Under the pieces are notes generated by a model, which worked only from the letters and a program-made list of their open reading frames with translations, was not told where the DNA came from and did not search any database. Positions 45,747-53,643 of a stretch of 64,000 nucleotides of DNA are shown in pieces (the stretch's first letter is position 1; each line of letters starts with the position of its first letter). This DNA comes from Deltaproteobacteria bacterium. GTDB lineage: Bacteria > Desulfobacterota > Desulfobaccia > Desulfobaccales > 0-14-0-80-60-11. The stretch lies in NCBI GenBank assembly GCA_021813445.1, contig JAKAKP010000151.1:1-64000 (forward strand), read 5' to 3'. A program made the translations under genes and the position numbers.

Positions 45747-47503
45747 TTGCCTCTTCCCGTCAGGGTCTTGATTAAATCCAAGAACGCCTTTCTTAAGGTC
45801 CGGTATAAAATATTCAGGTCCAAGCCCAGAGAGACATTATGGACATAGTCCAGGTCTTGGCGGATCCACTCGTTGAACTCCAGCTTGGTATGCGCCTCCA
45901 CCTGCCACAGGCCGGTCATCCCCGGTCTGACGGCCATGCGGGCGTCCCGCCATCTCGGGTTATAGCGCATCTCGTCAAGGGACAGGGGACGGGGCCCCAC
46001 CAGACTCATGTCCCCCTTCAAGATATTAAAAAGTTGGGGCAGTTCGTCCAGATTGATATCCCGGAGGAACTTGCCCACCTTGGTAATGCGGGGATCTTGA
46101 GTGATCTTGAACATCGGCCCGTCCACTTCGTTCAACTCCATCAGTTGCAGCTTTTCTTCTTCGGCGTTTTCCACCATGGAGCGGAACTTGAACATGGTAA
46201 ATTGACGCCCCTTTAAACCGGAGCGCTCCTGGCGGAAGATGACCGGCCCGGTTGAGTCCAGCTTTATGGCCAGGGCGATGAATAGCATAAAAGGCGAGGA
46301 GATGAGCAGGAACAGGGTGGAGAGGAAGATATCCAACATCCTCTTGATCTTCAGGTAGAAAGGCCCCGCGGGGGTCTTCCACTCCTGATGCTTCACCGCG
46401 GCCTGGGGGTCGCGGTGGGCAGGTTCCCGGAGGCGGAGGACCTGGCTATCCCCGTTGCCGTTGGCGCTTTTCTGGAGCGCCGTCTCATAGAGGATGGAAC
46501 CGTTTTTGACCAAGGTGCCTTCGCCGACGATGCAGCGGCTCAAGTAGGTGCCCCGGCCGATCTTGGCCTGGTCCAGGATGACGCATTCGTTGATGATGCA
46601 GTTCGGCTCAATTTCGCATCCCTGGCCGATGGCGGTGGGACCGAGGATCAGCGCCTCCGAGCCGATCTTGGTGCCCGGTTTCATCACATAAGGGGGATAA
46701 AGTCTGACTGACGCGTCCAGGGCGGGGGGATTCTTATGGTTCTTGCCGTTGGTGGCATTGACAAAATCCACCCGGCCCAAGAGCACGTCCAGGTTGGCGA
46801 AAAAGTAATCGTCCAGACTGGAGATAGTGCGGGAATAGCCGGCGATTTCCCAGGTAACCGCGGCGCCGCCCTTTTCATAAAGGAGGGGGAAAAGCTGCTC
46901 TTTGAGGTCGAAGTAACCGTCTTGGGGAATATATTCCAGGATTTCCGGCTCAAAGAGATACAAACCCGCGGGCCGCAGCATGCTGCGCCGCTCCTGGGCC
47001 GGGTGAATACGGTGGATGACCTTGACTTCCTGCTGGGCGTCCAGCTCCACCCGCTCCTTTTCCCAGGCCGCCTCCAACACCGGCAGGACCGCGACCGTCG
47101 CCTGGACCTTCTGTTCCTGATGGAAGCTCAACAGGTCCGCCAGGTTGATATCCACCAGCAGCTCGCCGTTGGCCAGCCAGAAGGGTTCTCCCTGCAGTAC
47201 GTCCGCCACTTCCCGCAGAGAGCCGGCGGTGCCGAAATGGGTTTCCCGCACCTGATATTCCATCTCCGGATTATGGAAGGCCAAACGGTCCCGGACCAAC
47301 TCGCCCACTTCGGGTTTGACGCAAAAAATAATCCGCTTCACCCCCACCGCCGCGAAGGCCGTTTCCAGGTAATGGTACAGGGGGCGGTTAGCTATGGGCA
47401 AAAAGGCCTTGGGGCAAGAGGAGATGGAAAAGCCATTGAAATTGGCGATGCCACCCACTAACATGACGGCGGTTTGAGGATGCGTTTTCATCGGAGTTCC
47501 CAT
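45743..47503 (-). CDS. Nucleotidyltransferase-phosphoglycosyl transferase fusion
   Basis: One polypeptide with two enzyme activities. Residues about 8-250 are a sugar-phosphate nucleotidyltransferase ([57 protein letters not shown]). Residues 270-350 are a left-handed beta-helix of hexapeptides ([42 protein letters not shown]). The C-terminal 200 residues are a bacterial sugar transferase ([101 protein letters not shown]). It would make the nucleotide sugar and start the lipid-linked chain. Start: ATG 47503 or 47491. Confidence 0.85.
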   Translation of the reverse strand: MGTPMKTHPQTAVMLVGGIANFNGFSISSCPKAFLPIANRPLYHYLETAFAAVGVKRIIFCVKPEVGELVRDRLAFHNPEMEYQVRETHFGTAGSLREVADVLQGEPFWLANGELLVDINLADLLSFHQEQKVQATVAVLPVLEAAWEKERVELDAQQEVKVIHRIHPAQERRSMLRPAGLYLFEPEILEYIPQDGYFDLKEQLFPLLYEKGGAAVTWEIAGYSRTISSLDDYFFANLDVLLGRVDFVNATNGKNHKNPPALDASVRLYPPYVMKPGTKIGSEALILGPTAIGQGCEIEPNCIINECVILDQAKIGRGTYLSRCIVGEGTLVKNGSILYETALQKSANGNGDSQVLRLREPAHRDPQAAVKHQEWKTPAGPFYLKIKRMLDIFLSTLFLLISSPFMLFIALAIKLDSTGPVIFRQERSGLKGRQFTMFKFRSMVENAEEEKLQLMELNEVDGPMFKITQDPRITKVGKFLRDINLDELPQLFNILKGDMSLVGPRPLSLDEMRYNPRWRDARMAVRPGMTGLWQVEAHTKLEFNEWIRQDLDYVHNVSLGLDLNILYRTLRKAFLDLIKTLTGRGK

Positions 47504-47504
47504 C

Positions 47505-48170
47505 TTATAATTTCTTATAAATCCAATTGGGTATGGGAAAAATCCTGCGGTTAAGCAGGAGATCAATCTTCTTGCAGCCGCCGGCCGTTAATTTGGAAAG
47601 CGCCTGGGACACCACCGGCACCCGCGTTACCCCTGAATAAACCACCACAATGCTCTGATCAACTTGGGAACCATAGAATACCGATTCCGGATACATGTTG
47701 ACCGAGGGACCGTCCACAATCACCAGGGCATAATCCTCTGTCAGCCGGTTCACTATGTTTTTAAATTTGGGGGGCTCCAGATACGCCAAATGATTAGGGG
47801 GAATGATGCCGGGCCCCATCGCGAAGAGCCCGGGCGCGCTCCGTTGGATCACCGCCTTAGGGGCCTCCACCCGTCCGCTGATCAGCTCCCCCAGGCCAAA
47901 GAGGTTCGTCAGCTTTAAGGCCTGGCAGATGCAGGGATGGTGGAAATTGCCATCGATGAGCAGGATGGGGCGGTTGTGTTTCCCGGTTGCGGCTAGAGCC
48001 AAGCCCAAGGCCACGGTGGTGGAGCCTTCCCCCCGGTCCGCAGAGCAGATCAGGACACTTTTAATCGGTGCTTCTCCCGGAAGTAACATGAGGTTGTCGT
48101 AAAAGTTGGCGAAGATTCTCTGGGCTTGGGGAGAATATAATTTTTCCGTATCTAACAGGTCATCGTACAT
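47505..48170 (-). CDS. CpsD/CapB-like ATPase, atypical Walker A
   Basis: A 221-residue P-loop ATPase of the CpsD/MinD-like group. It has VLICSADRGEGSTTVALGLALAATGKHNRPILLIDGNFHHPC (Walker A and A'), and VIVDGPSVNMYPES (Walker B-like). The Walker A reads GEGSTT without the usual lysine of GEGKST, although a second S/T is kept, and there is no C-terminal tyrosine cluster, so autophosphorylation as a BY-kinase is doubtful. It may act as a Wzz partner without kinase activity. Start ATG at 48168-48170 is chosen; ATG at 48191 is possible. First gene of the locus. Confidence 0.78.
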   Translation of the reverse strand: MYDDLLDTEKLYSPQAQRIFANFYDNLMLLPGEAPIKSVLICSADRGEGSTTVALGLALAATGKHNRPILLIDGNFHHPCICQALKLTNLFGLGELISGRVEAPKAVIQRSAPGLFAMGPGIIPPNHLAYLEPPKFKNIVNRLTEDYALVIVDGPSVNMYPESVFYGSQVDQSIVVVYSGVTRVPVVSQALSKLTAGGCKKIDLLLNRRIFPIPNWIYKKL

Positions 48171-48815
48171 TTTTATTTCCACCCAAGGCATCTTAGGGCC
48201 GGGAAGGGGACAGAGCGGCACAACTCATGCCTCAGTAGTCCTGTCTCCACCGCCCCCGGACCGCCAACGCCCCTCTCGTAGTGGGTTGATCTGCTCATTT
48301 TCCTGGGAAAATTCCTGCCTGCCATGGCTAGTTACCTTTAATTTTGAGCCAAACTTAACGCAAATGGCTCTATCCCACAATCGGTGAGCCCTTGGTTTTA
48401 ATATCAGGGAATCCCTGATTTTTGGCTCCAAGAGCCATTGATCCTTCCTTGCTGGCAATTCTGGGTCACCATATCCCACACTGAGCCTGACCGGCAATCG
48501 GTGGGCCCTTGATTTTGCTGCCAGGGATTCCCTGATTCCCCAGATTAAGACAAAATGCGGCACCCCTGCCTTTGCGGCCTCAAAGGGAAAAATCTGATAG
48601 GGGGCATACTCCAGTATCGCCCCGCAACGACCTTATCGGGCCTCTTTCTTGATAGCTTAAGCGCAGGTGAAAGTTTAACGAATTTCAGGACCTTTTATAC
48701 TTCGAGGTGATTGCTGCTTATCACCAGAGGGAGGCTGGTGACCAGAACCCCGGCGTATCGGCTGGTTCAGGAACTGGACCTTCCACTGCAGACCCCATTT
48801 TGCCTTTTCTTTTCC
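48171..48815. other. Long intergenic region upstream of the polysaccharide locus
   Basis: About 645 bases without a gene. It contains a degenerate direct repeat (48372-48422 and 48489-48540), each with the palindrome AATCCCTGATT/CAGGGAATCCCTG preceded by CGGTGAGCCCTTG or CGGTGGGCCCTTG. These could be operator sites for the operon or simple dispersed repeats. Promoter hexamers are not clear. No riboswitch consensus was seen. Confidence 0.4.
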
Positions 48816-49814
48816 TTAACTGGGCTGGGAAAAAACCAGGTACATTTCGCTGCCATTGCTTTCTTTTTTCCGGCGGCGCCATTCCTCTTCGGCTCTTTCC
48901 CTGATATAGGCGTCGAAGGGATGAGATAGAGGATAAAAGATTAAAGAGGCAGTATATAATAAATTATTTTTCCAATTATTTATTCTTTTTGACTTAAGAC
49001 GATTCATTATATTAATAGGCATCCTTAACAGGTTCAGAAATACTAATAATGCTCCGATTTTTAATATTTTGATTTTGGCCTCCAAATCTTTACCATAAAA
49101 TGGATTAGCCATTTTCAAAGCGGTTAAAGGGTTTGCTTCCGAAATCCATCTCAAGGCTCCATAATATTGCTCTGAATAATAATCCTTAATTAAAGCAAAT
49201 TTTTCTTTTGAAAAGATTTTACTCAGTTGGGTAGTTGTCAATCTGCGGACATGTCCCTTGTCTTCAAAAAAGAAGACCCCACCTTTATCAGGATTAACCC
49301 CATCTTTTCTAAGCATGCATAAGTTATATTCTAAGCTGCCTTTATTTCCACAGGGTAAAATGTGCAGCATTGTTGAAGCAGGTTTCATGTAGTCAGCGAT
49401 TTCTTCGGCCACTTTTTCAATGTCGTACACATGCTCCAGTACATGATGAGTAAATAAAAAATCGAATTTTTTCCCATTATAGCTCGCATCGCCGGAATGG
49501 AAAAAAAGACATTCTTTATATCGTTCCTTTGCTATATCAATGGCTGCCTGACTCAGATCCATGCCGTATACTTGATAATTAGGCAATGCTTGTCTGATTA
49601 TGTCGGTAAATACGCCGTTGCCACAGCCAAAATCCAGGGCTTCCCCCCTTTCTGGCAAATCTAACTCTTTAATCAGGTCAAATATCCGCTTCTTTTTCCA
49701 ATCTTGCCAATAATCATCCATATAGGCAAAACTTCCGGCCTCAGAATACCTAACATCATAATATTTCTCCGATTCTTCTTTGTTACGGAGATTAGAGTTT
49801 GTTTCGGCACACAT
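48816..49814 (-). CDS. Class I SAM-dependent methyltransferase, AT-rich, probably acquired
   Basis: A 332-residue protein. Residues 50-160 form a methyltransferase core: GEALDFGCGNGVFTDIIRQALPNYQVYGMDLSQAAIDIAKERY and KKFDFLFTHHVLEHVYDIEKVAEEIADYMKPASTMLHILP. The C-terminal part (residues 250-330) is helical and basic with a hydrophobic patch (ILKIGALLVFLNLLRMPI). DNA here is distinctly AT-rich compared with its neighbours, so horizontal transfer is likely, typical for sugar- or lipid-modifying genes in polysaccharide loci. Substrate unknown. Confidence 0.8.
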   Translation of the reverse strand: MCAETNSNLRNKEESEKYYDVRYSEAGSFAYMDDYWQDWKKKRIFDLIKELDLPERGEALDFGCGNGVFTDIIRQALPNYQVYGMDLSQAAIDIAKERYKECLFFHSGDASYNGKKFDFLFTHHVLEHVYDIEKVAEEIADYMKPASTMLHILPCGNKGSLEYNLCMLRKDGVNPDKGGVFFFEDKGHVRRLTTTQLSKIFSKEKFALIKDYYSEQYYGALRWISEANPLTALKMANPFYGKDLEAKIKILKIGALLVFLNLLRMPINIMNRLKSKRINNWKNNLLYTASLIFYPLSHPFDAYIRERAEEEWRRRKKESNGSEMYLVFSQPS

Positions 49815-50029
49815 TATAGATATAAATCTCCCAATATATATGTATCTTCCCTATAGACTCGGGTAAAGTCAAGAAAATTCTGGACTTGGAGCCGGAAAGC
49901 GCCAGGCCGCCGCAGGTTAGCCGCGCTCTAACGAGAACAGATCTCTATCGCTAATTTCTGGGACATGCTTACTGCAGGGAGGGAGGAAAATGTCCGCGAT
50001 CCGGGGTTAGACCGCTATCTTGGGATTAC

Positions 50030-50767
50030 TCAGGGCTTTTTGCCATGGATCAGCTCGGAGACAGTTAGCAACTGATAGCCCGCGGCCCGCAGCGCCGGCA
50101 AGATGACTTTTAAGGCCGCAACTGTGGGGCTGCGGTCCGCCCGATCCTTTTCGTCGCTGTCATGGAAGATGATGATGGAGCCGTTCTGCACCCGGCTGAG
50201 GACATTGTTGACAATGGTGGCGGCGTCCAGACCCTGCCAATCGCCGGAATCGATACTCCATAAAACCAGGTGCTTATGGGTATGGTCCAAGTAGCTTACC
50301 AGCCTCTTATCAAACGCGCTATACGGGGGGCGCAAAAGCCTGTCCTTTTGGGGACAGCCCACGAGATCGAGGTCCAAACCAGTTGTCTCGATCTCCTGCT
50401 CCCGGGTCAGTTGATCAGTCTTGGTCAGATAGGGATGGTCAAAGGTGTGGTTGCCCACTTCATGGCCTGCCCGCAGCATGGTTTTTATCAGGCCGGGATA
50501 TTTTTCCACTTTCCGGCCCAAGACAAAAAAGGTGGCATGAGCCTGATACTGTTTAAGCAGGGATAGAATCTTGGGGGTGTAAGAGGGGGAGGGACCATCG
50601 TCGAAAGTAATGGCCACGGCATGTCTTTCGTGCTCTCCGGCCCGGATAATAACCGGTTGTGCGCCCCTGACTGGCCGGACCAAACCCGCGCCGACCGCCA
50701 GCAGGGCCACTAAAGCCAGGCAAACACCTGCTGCGAGATATCTTCCCGTGCCAGACTTGATCGGCAC
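50030..50767 (-). CDS. Polysaccharide deacetylase (NodB domain), membrane-anchored
   Basis: I use GTG at 50765-50767, since the longer ORF runs through a tRNA gene. The product (about 245 residues) begins with a short cytoplasmic end and one helix (YLAAGVCLALVALLAVGAGLV), then a NodB deacetylase domain: motif 1 TFDDGPSPSYT, motif 2 HTFDHP, motif 3 RPPYS, motif 4 DSGDW and motif 5 IIFHDS. Metal-binding Asp-His-His residues are all present. It likely de-N-acetylates peptidoglycan or exopolysaccharide in the periplasm. The start lies 15 bases after tRNA-Thr, so a processed tRNA-mRNA transcript is possible. Confidence 0.85.
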   Translation of the reverse strand: MPIKSGTGRYLAAGVCLALVALLAVGAGLVRPVRGAQPVIIRAGEHERHAVAITFDDGPSPSYTPKILSLLKQYQAHATFFVLGRKVEKYPGLIKTMLRAGHEVGNHTFDHPYLTKTDQLTREQEIETTGLDLDLVGCPQKDRLLRPPYSAFDKRLVSYLDHTHKHLVLWSIDSGDWQGLDAATIVNNVLSRVQNGSIIIFHDSDEKDRADRSPTVAALKVILPALRAAGYQLLTVSELIHGKKP

Positions 50768-50781
50768 TTCCCTCCATTTCC

Positions 50782-50856
50782 TGGAGCCGGCACGGGGATT
50801 CGAACCCCGGACCTGCTGATTACGAATCAGCTGCTCTACCACTGAGCTATGCCGGC
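50782..50856 (-). tRNA. tRNA-Thr (anticodon CGT)
   Basis: The minus strand folds as a cloverleaf: GCCGGCA pairs with TGCCGGC, D arm GCTCAGTGGTAGAGC, anticodon arm GCTGA-TTCGTAA-TCAGC with anticodon CGT, T arm CGGGGTTCGAATCCCCG, and encoded CCA. It reads ACG. Confidence 0.94.
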
Positions 50857-51118
50857 AAAAGGTAGATTAGCCTTGAATATCGCAAGTTTCAGGATTTTTG
50901 GCAAGAGCTAAAATTTACTCAGATTATTCATTTTGCCAGCAGATAACCGCACAACTGCAGGCAAATTTTCCAGAGGCAACAGTCTCAGTTTTGGGATTCC
51001 GGCATAACGACCATATTATCGTTGGCAGTATTGGAGGTTATCGCCAGGATTTTTTGTCGCCTCTTTCAGGTTAAGCCTCTTGACGCTGGGGAGCCCTCCG
51101 GGTTATATGTAGAGGCAC

Positions 51119-51193
51119 AGGCACGTAGCTCAGGGGGAGAGCACTACCTTGACGCGGTAGGGGTCAGGGGTTCAAATCCCCTCGTGCCTACCA
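51119..51193 (+). tRNA. tRNA-Val (anticodon GAC)
   Basis: Full cloverleaf: AGGCACG pairs with CGTGCCT, D arm GCTCAGGGGGAGAGC, anticodon arm CTACC-TTGACGC-GGTAG with anticodon GAC, T arm AGGGGTTCAAATCCCCT, and encoded CCA. It reads GTC and GTT. Confidence 0.94.
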
Positions 51194-51201
51194 GGATTTT
51201 T

Positions 51202-51235
51202 AAGGGGTTATGGTCCGAGACCATGACCCCTTTTT
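51202..51235 (+). terminator. Rho-independent terminator after tRNA-Val(GAC)
   Basis: AAGGGGTTATGG TCCGAGA CCATGACCCCTT then TTTTG: a 12-bp stem and T-run directly following the tRNA. Confidence 0.85.
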
Positions 51236-51287
51236 GCTGGTTGTAAAATCGGGCGATGGGCACCAGATGGCCAGCAAAACCTAAATA

Positions 51288-51322
51288 AAGAAAAAAGGTT
51301 GGCAACCTTTCGATTGCCAACC
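51288..51322 (-). terminator. Rho-independent terminator after tRNA-Ala(CGC)
   Basis: On the minus strand GGTTGGCAA...TTGCCAACC is followed by TTTTTTCTTT. Confidence 0.8.
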
Positions 51323-51345
51323 ATTGGTAATTATTCCCAAATCTT

Positions 51346-51421
51346 TGGTGGAGATGAGGGGACTTGAACCCCTGACCTCCTGCATGCGAAGCAGGCGCTC
51401 TTCCAGCTGAGCTACATCCCC
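51346..51421 (-). tRNA. tRNA-Ala (anticodon CGC)
   Basis: Reverse complement folds as GGGGATG with CATCTCC (one G-U), D arm GCTCAGCTGGAAGAGC, anticodon arm CCTGC-TTCGCAT-GCAGG with anticodon CGC, T arm AGGGGTTCAAGTCCCCT, encoded CCA. It reads GCG. Confidence 0.94.
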
Positions 51422-51673
51422 ACGCACTTTAAATTATGGCGGCTTCGCCGGGGTTGTCAAGCATTATTGCCAGCAAGCCCCCGGGAGAAGGCCGCAACTT
51501 CCCGGCTGCAAGTTTTTTTCCGGGGGGCCTGGGGGAATTTGGGGCAAAACCTGGGGGCCGCCCCTTGTCTCCCCCCCTGTCCTGGGATATTAATAACCGC
51601 ATAAGGAGATGAGGGGAGGAGTTAAAGACCCGGGCCCGCCCCTCCCCATGAAATCCATGCCCAGGAGGCCTTT

Positions 51674-52630
51674 GTGGCGGCAGAATGGCAGGTGGTGGCA
51701 TTTCCGGTGATCCTTCCGTGGCGGGAGGAATTTTGGACCCTGCCCCTCTATTTTCCGGACCTGAAAGTGGGAGTAATACCGGGCTGGCCCGGCCAGTTGT
51801 CTTACCAGGGTCTGCCCCTGCCGGCGGAAGCGGAGGCTGGAGGCCGGGAACTTCAGGGTTTCCAGCGGGGCGAGTTGCACCAATGGCAGGCGTTTAAGGA
51901 ATATAACCAAGCCCAGGAAGATCGGCAGGATGACCTGATTCAGGCCATCCGTCAGGGCCATGCGGCTGCGGCCCCCAGCCCCGGGCCTCTCCCGGACGCC
52001 TGGCATCTGGCCTGGCAGATGGAAAAGATGCTGGCCGACCAGGAGGCGCAGCTCGTCAACGTGGACCGGGGCCAGGAGTGGTTGGCGGAAATTTTGGCGC
52101 CGGAACCCTGGGAAGAACGGCAGAGTCTGGGACCGGTCCCCGGCATCGACGAAATGGTGGACCCGGAAATGGCCGAGCTGCGCTATCACCTGTGGCGGCG
52201 GGTCATGGCCGCTTATCTGCAGGGCCAGTGGACGCCTCTGCTCCTGGGGCGCACCGCCCGCTCCCTCTTCCTCACCTTAAGGGGGTGGCCCAGGTGGACC
52301 GGATTGCGCACCGTGCAGATTGCCCTGCCCGGATGCCGCAGCGAGAAGGAGTGGCTGCAGGTAAGAAACAGCGCGGGGATGATGGAAACCCTGAATAAAG
52401 CCGGCGCCCTGCTGGCCGCGGCCCTGACCAAAGCCGCGGGCTCTCCCGACCTGGCGGCCGCGGCCCTGGAACTCACCAAATTTGTGGAGGAAATTCTGAC
52501 TCCCAAGTGGCCGCTGCCCTCCCTGTGGCCCTGGCCTCTGGAGATCTGGGCACCGGATGCCGAAGAAGGCGAAGAAGGGGGGCCGGTTCTCTGCTGGACC
52601 GGGGCTGGCGCTGGGGTGCTGCCGGGTTAG
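51674..52630 (+). CDS. Hypothetical protein (318 aa)
   Basis: Begins with GTG at 51674 preceded by a strong AGGAGG site. The N-terminal part is beta-rich and tryptophan-rich (FPVILPWREEFWTLPLYFPDLKVGVIPGWPGQ), followed by acidic helices (ELHQWQAFKEYNQAQEDRQDDLIQAIRQ) and a long helical middle. There is no signal peptide, membrane segment or known motif. High W/P content and the ordered helical middle suggest a soluble scaffold or subunit, but the function is unknown. It converges with rpoZ. Confidence 0.55.
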   Translation: MAAEWQVVAFPVILPWREEFWTLPLYFPDLKVGVIPGWPGQLSYQGLPLPAEAEAGGRELQGFQRGELHQWQAFKEYNQAQEDRQDDLIQAIRQGHAAAAPSPGPLPDAWHLAWQMEKMLADQEAQLVNVDRGQEWLAEILAPEPWEERQSLGPVPGIDEMVDPEMAELRYHLWRRVMAAYLQGQWTPLLLGRTARSLFLTLRGWPRWTGLRTVQIALPGCRSEKEWLQVRNSAGMMETLNKAGALLAAALTKAAGSPDLAAAALELTKFVEEILTPKWPLPSLWPWPLEIWAPDAEEGEEGGPVLCWTGAGAGVLPG

Positions 52631-52666
52631 AGCGGCGCCCGGCAATTAATCAGGTCTGATCAATCA

Positions 52667-52697
52667 GGAAAAAAGACCCCCTGGGACCAAGGGGGAC
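52667..52697 (-). terminator. Rho-independent terminator downstream of rpoZ
   Basis: On the minus strand TCCCCCTTGGTCCCAGGGGG is followed by TCTTTTTT. It also carries A's on the plus side. Confidence 0.7.
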
Positions 52698-52753
52698 CTA
52701 AAGGTGCAGACCTAGTAATTAACCTTCCCGGGCTCTCTTGTTCCTGGAAAAAG

Positions 52754-52969
52754 TTAATCGGCTTGTTCAGGCAAGGCGGGCAGGTCGTTGGCGGGCACTA
52801 CTTTCTTGGCCGCGATCTCCCGCAAAGCCATGACGATCTCTTTGTTGTCACCTTTGACCAGCACCGGTGCGCCCTTGTAAAACTGGCGCACCCGCTTGGC
52901 CGCCAGATGCACCAGGCCGAAGCGGGTGGGCACCTGCCGCAGACAATCTTCAATGGTAACCCGGGCCAC
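52754..52969 (-). CDS. rpoZ: RNA polymerase omega subunit
   Basis: A 71-residue omega subunit: [30 protein letters not shown] carries the conserved N-terminal helix and the R-F-x-L-V-x-x-A-x-x-R-x-R/Q signature, and [16 protein letters not shown] the second conserved helix. It promotes assembly of beta-prime into RNA polymerase. It is shorter than E. coli omega but typical for deltaproteobacteria. No spoT/gmk gene is adjacent on this strand. Confidence 0.92.
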   Translation of the reverse strand: MARVTIEDCLRQVPTRFGLVHLAAKRVRQFYKGAPVLVKGDNKEIVMALREIAAKKVVPANDLPALPEQAD

Positions 52970-53152
52970 GGATTACACCTCCAGGAAAATTTTGGTGGGG
53001 GGGCCTCAGTGCCTCCCGGCTGGAGCGGCGCTAAAATATCCGCGCCCGCTGCCAGTCACTGCGCCGCGTACATTTTAAGGTTACACATTTTTTCCCGTAT
53101 ATGCAAGGGCCTGCGTCTTTCCGGTCCTTGATGGGCGCTGCATTCCTGGCCC

Positions 53153-53428
53153 TTACCCCCGCCAACCCTTCTCCCCGGCCAGGCGGACGAATTCCAGCTG
53201 GTCGCCTTCCTTGAGGACATAAGACGCGGCCACGTCCCGGCCGTTGACCAGGGCCAGGGCCCGGGGATCGATATTCAGGGGCTCCTTCAGGGCCTGGCGC
53301 ACCTCCCCCACGGATTTCCCGGCAATGGCCGCGTCCAGATGATGCACCCCGTAGCTGACCTTTACCTGGCCGGCAGGGGCGCGCAGGGGCTGCTTGAGGC
53401 GCGCCAGGTCTTTTAACTGGGCCGTCAT
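53153..53428 (-). CDS. MoaD/ThiS-family ubiquitin-like protein
   Basis: A 91-residue ubiquitin-fold (beta-grasp) protein. The second half, VRQALKEPLNIDPRALALVNGRDVAASYVLKEGDQLEFVRLAGEKG, is the MoaD/ThiS signature: an NG turn, the L-x-x-G-D-x-L/V-E strand and the conserved F/V-x-x-x-G end. The C-terminus is GEKGWRG rather than the diglycine needed for thiocarboxylation, so sulfur carriage by a normal route is doubtful. It begins 9 bases after the candidate selenoprotein gene, and translation is probably coupled. Confidence 0.75.
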   Translation of the reverse strand: MTAQLKDLARLKQPLRAPAGQVKVSYGVHHLDAAIAGKSVGEVRQALKEPLNIDPRALALVNGRDVAASYVLKEGDQLEFVRLAGEKGWRG

Positions 53429-53437
53429 GGCACTCCG

Positions 53438-53626
53438 CTATTTGGGGCCGGAGCAACTGCAGGCAGGTTTGGGCATCTGCCCGCCGCCGCGGCGGTTCAG
53501 CAGTTCTTTGAATTCTTCCGGCGTGTAGATATGGCCGCATCCCGGGCAGCCGATCTCCACACCCTGTCAGGTGGGCCGGACGTTGATATTGGCCTTGCCG
53601 CAGTAATCACATAACAAGTTGTTCAA
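53438..53626 (-). CDS. Candidate selenoprotein: Cys-rich zinc-ribbon protein with in-frame TGA (62 aa)
   Basis: Not in the ORF track because the frame has TGA as codon 20 (53567-53569). From TTG at 53624-53626, with AAGGAG eight bases before it, the frame reads LNNLLCDYCGKANINVRPT, then TGA, then QGVEIGCPGCGHIYTPEEFKELL and ends PKPACSCSGPK with TAG. A CxxCG pair on either side of the TGA and a C-S-C end give a zinc-ribbon-like protein; the segment after the TGA continues as well-formed protein in the same frame with GC-rich codon use. A long hairpin directly follows the TGA (see regulatory feature). I infer that TGA encodes selenocysteine at a position that may be Cys in homologues. A point mutation or sequencing error remains possible. 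Confidence 0.7.
53523..53562 (-). promoter_or_regulatory. SECIS-like stem-loop directly after the in-frame TGA
   Basis: On the minus strand, starting 4 bases after TGA, GTGTGGA pairs with TCTACAC, then AT with AT, then GGCTGC with GCGGCC, closing a 7-base loop CCGGGAT at 22-28 bases from the TGA. The size and position of the apical loop match bacterial SECIS elements such as that of fdhF, and GG lies in the loop as in known SECIS. The stem is interrupted by one mismatch and one bulge. Confidence 0.6.
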
Positions 53627-53643
53627 AAATATTGCTCCTTTAC

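Noticed and set aside
53031-53540. 169-aa ORF overlapping the MoaD-like gene
   Set aside because: Shadow frame rich in Arg and Pro; two better genes occupy the region.
53567-53569. TGA as a simple gene end of a 19-residue peptide
   Set aside because: The frame continues with CPGCG zinc-ribbon sequence after the TGA, and no start codon with a ribosome site follows, so two separate genes are unlikely.
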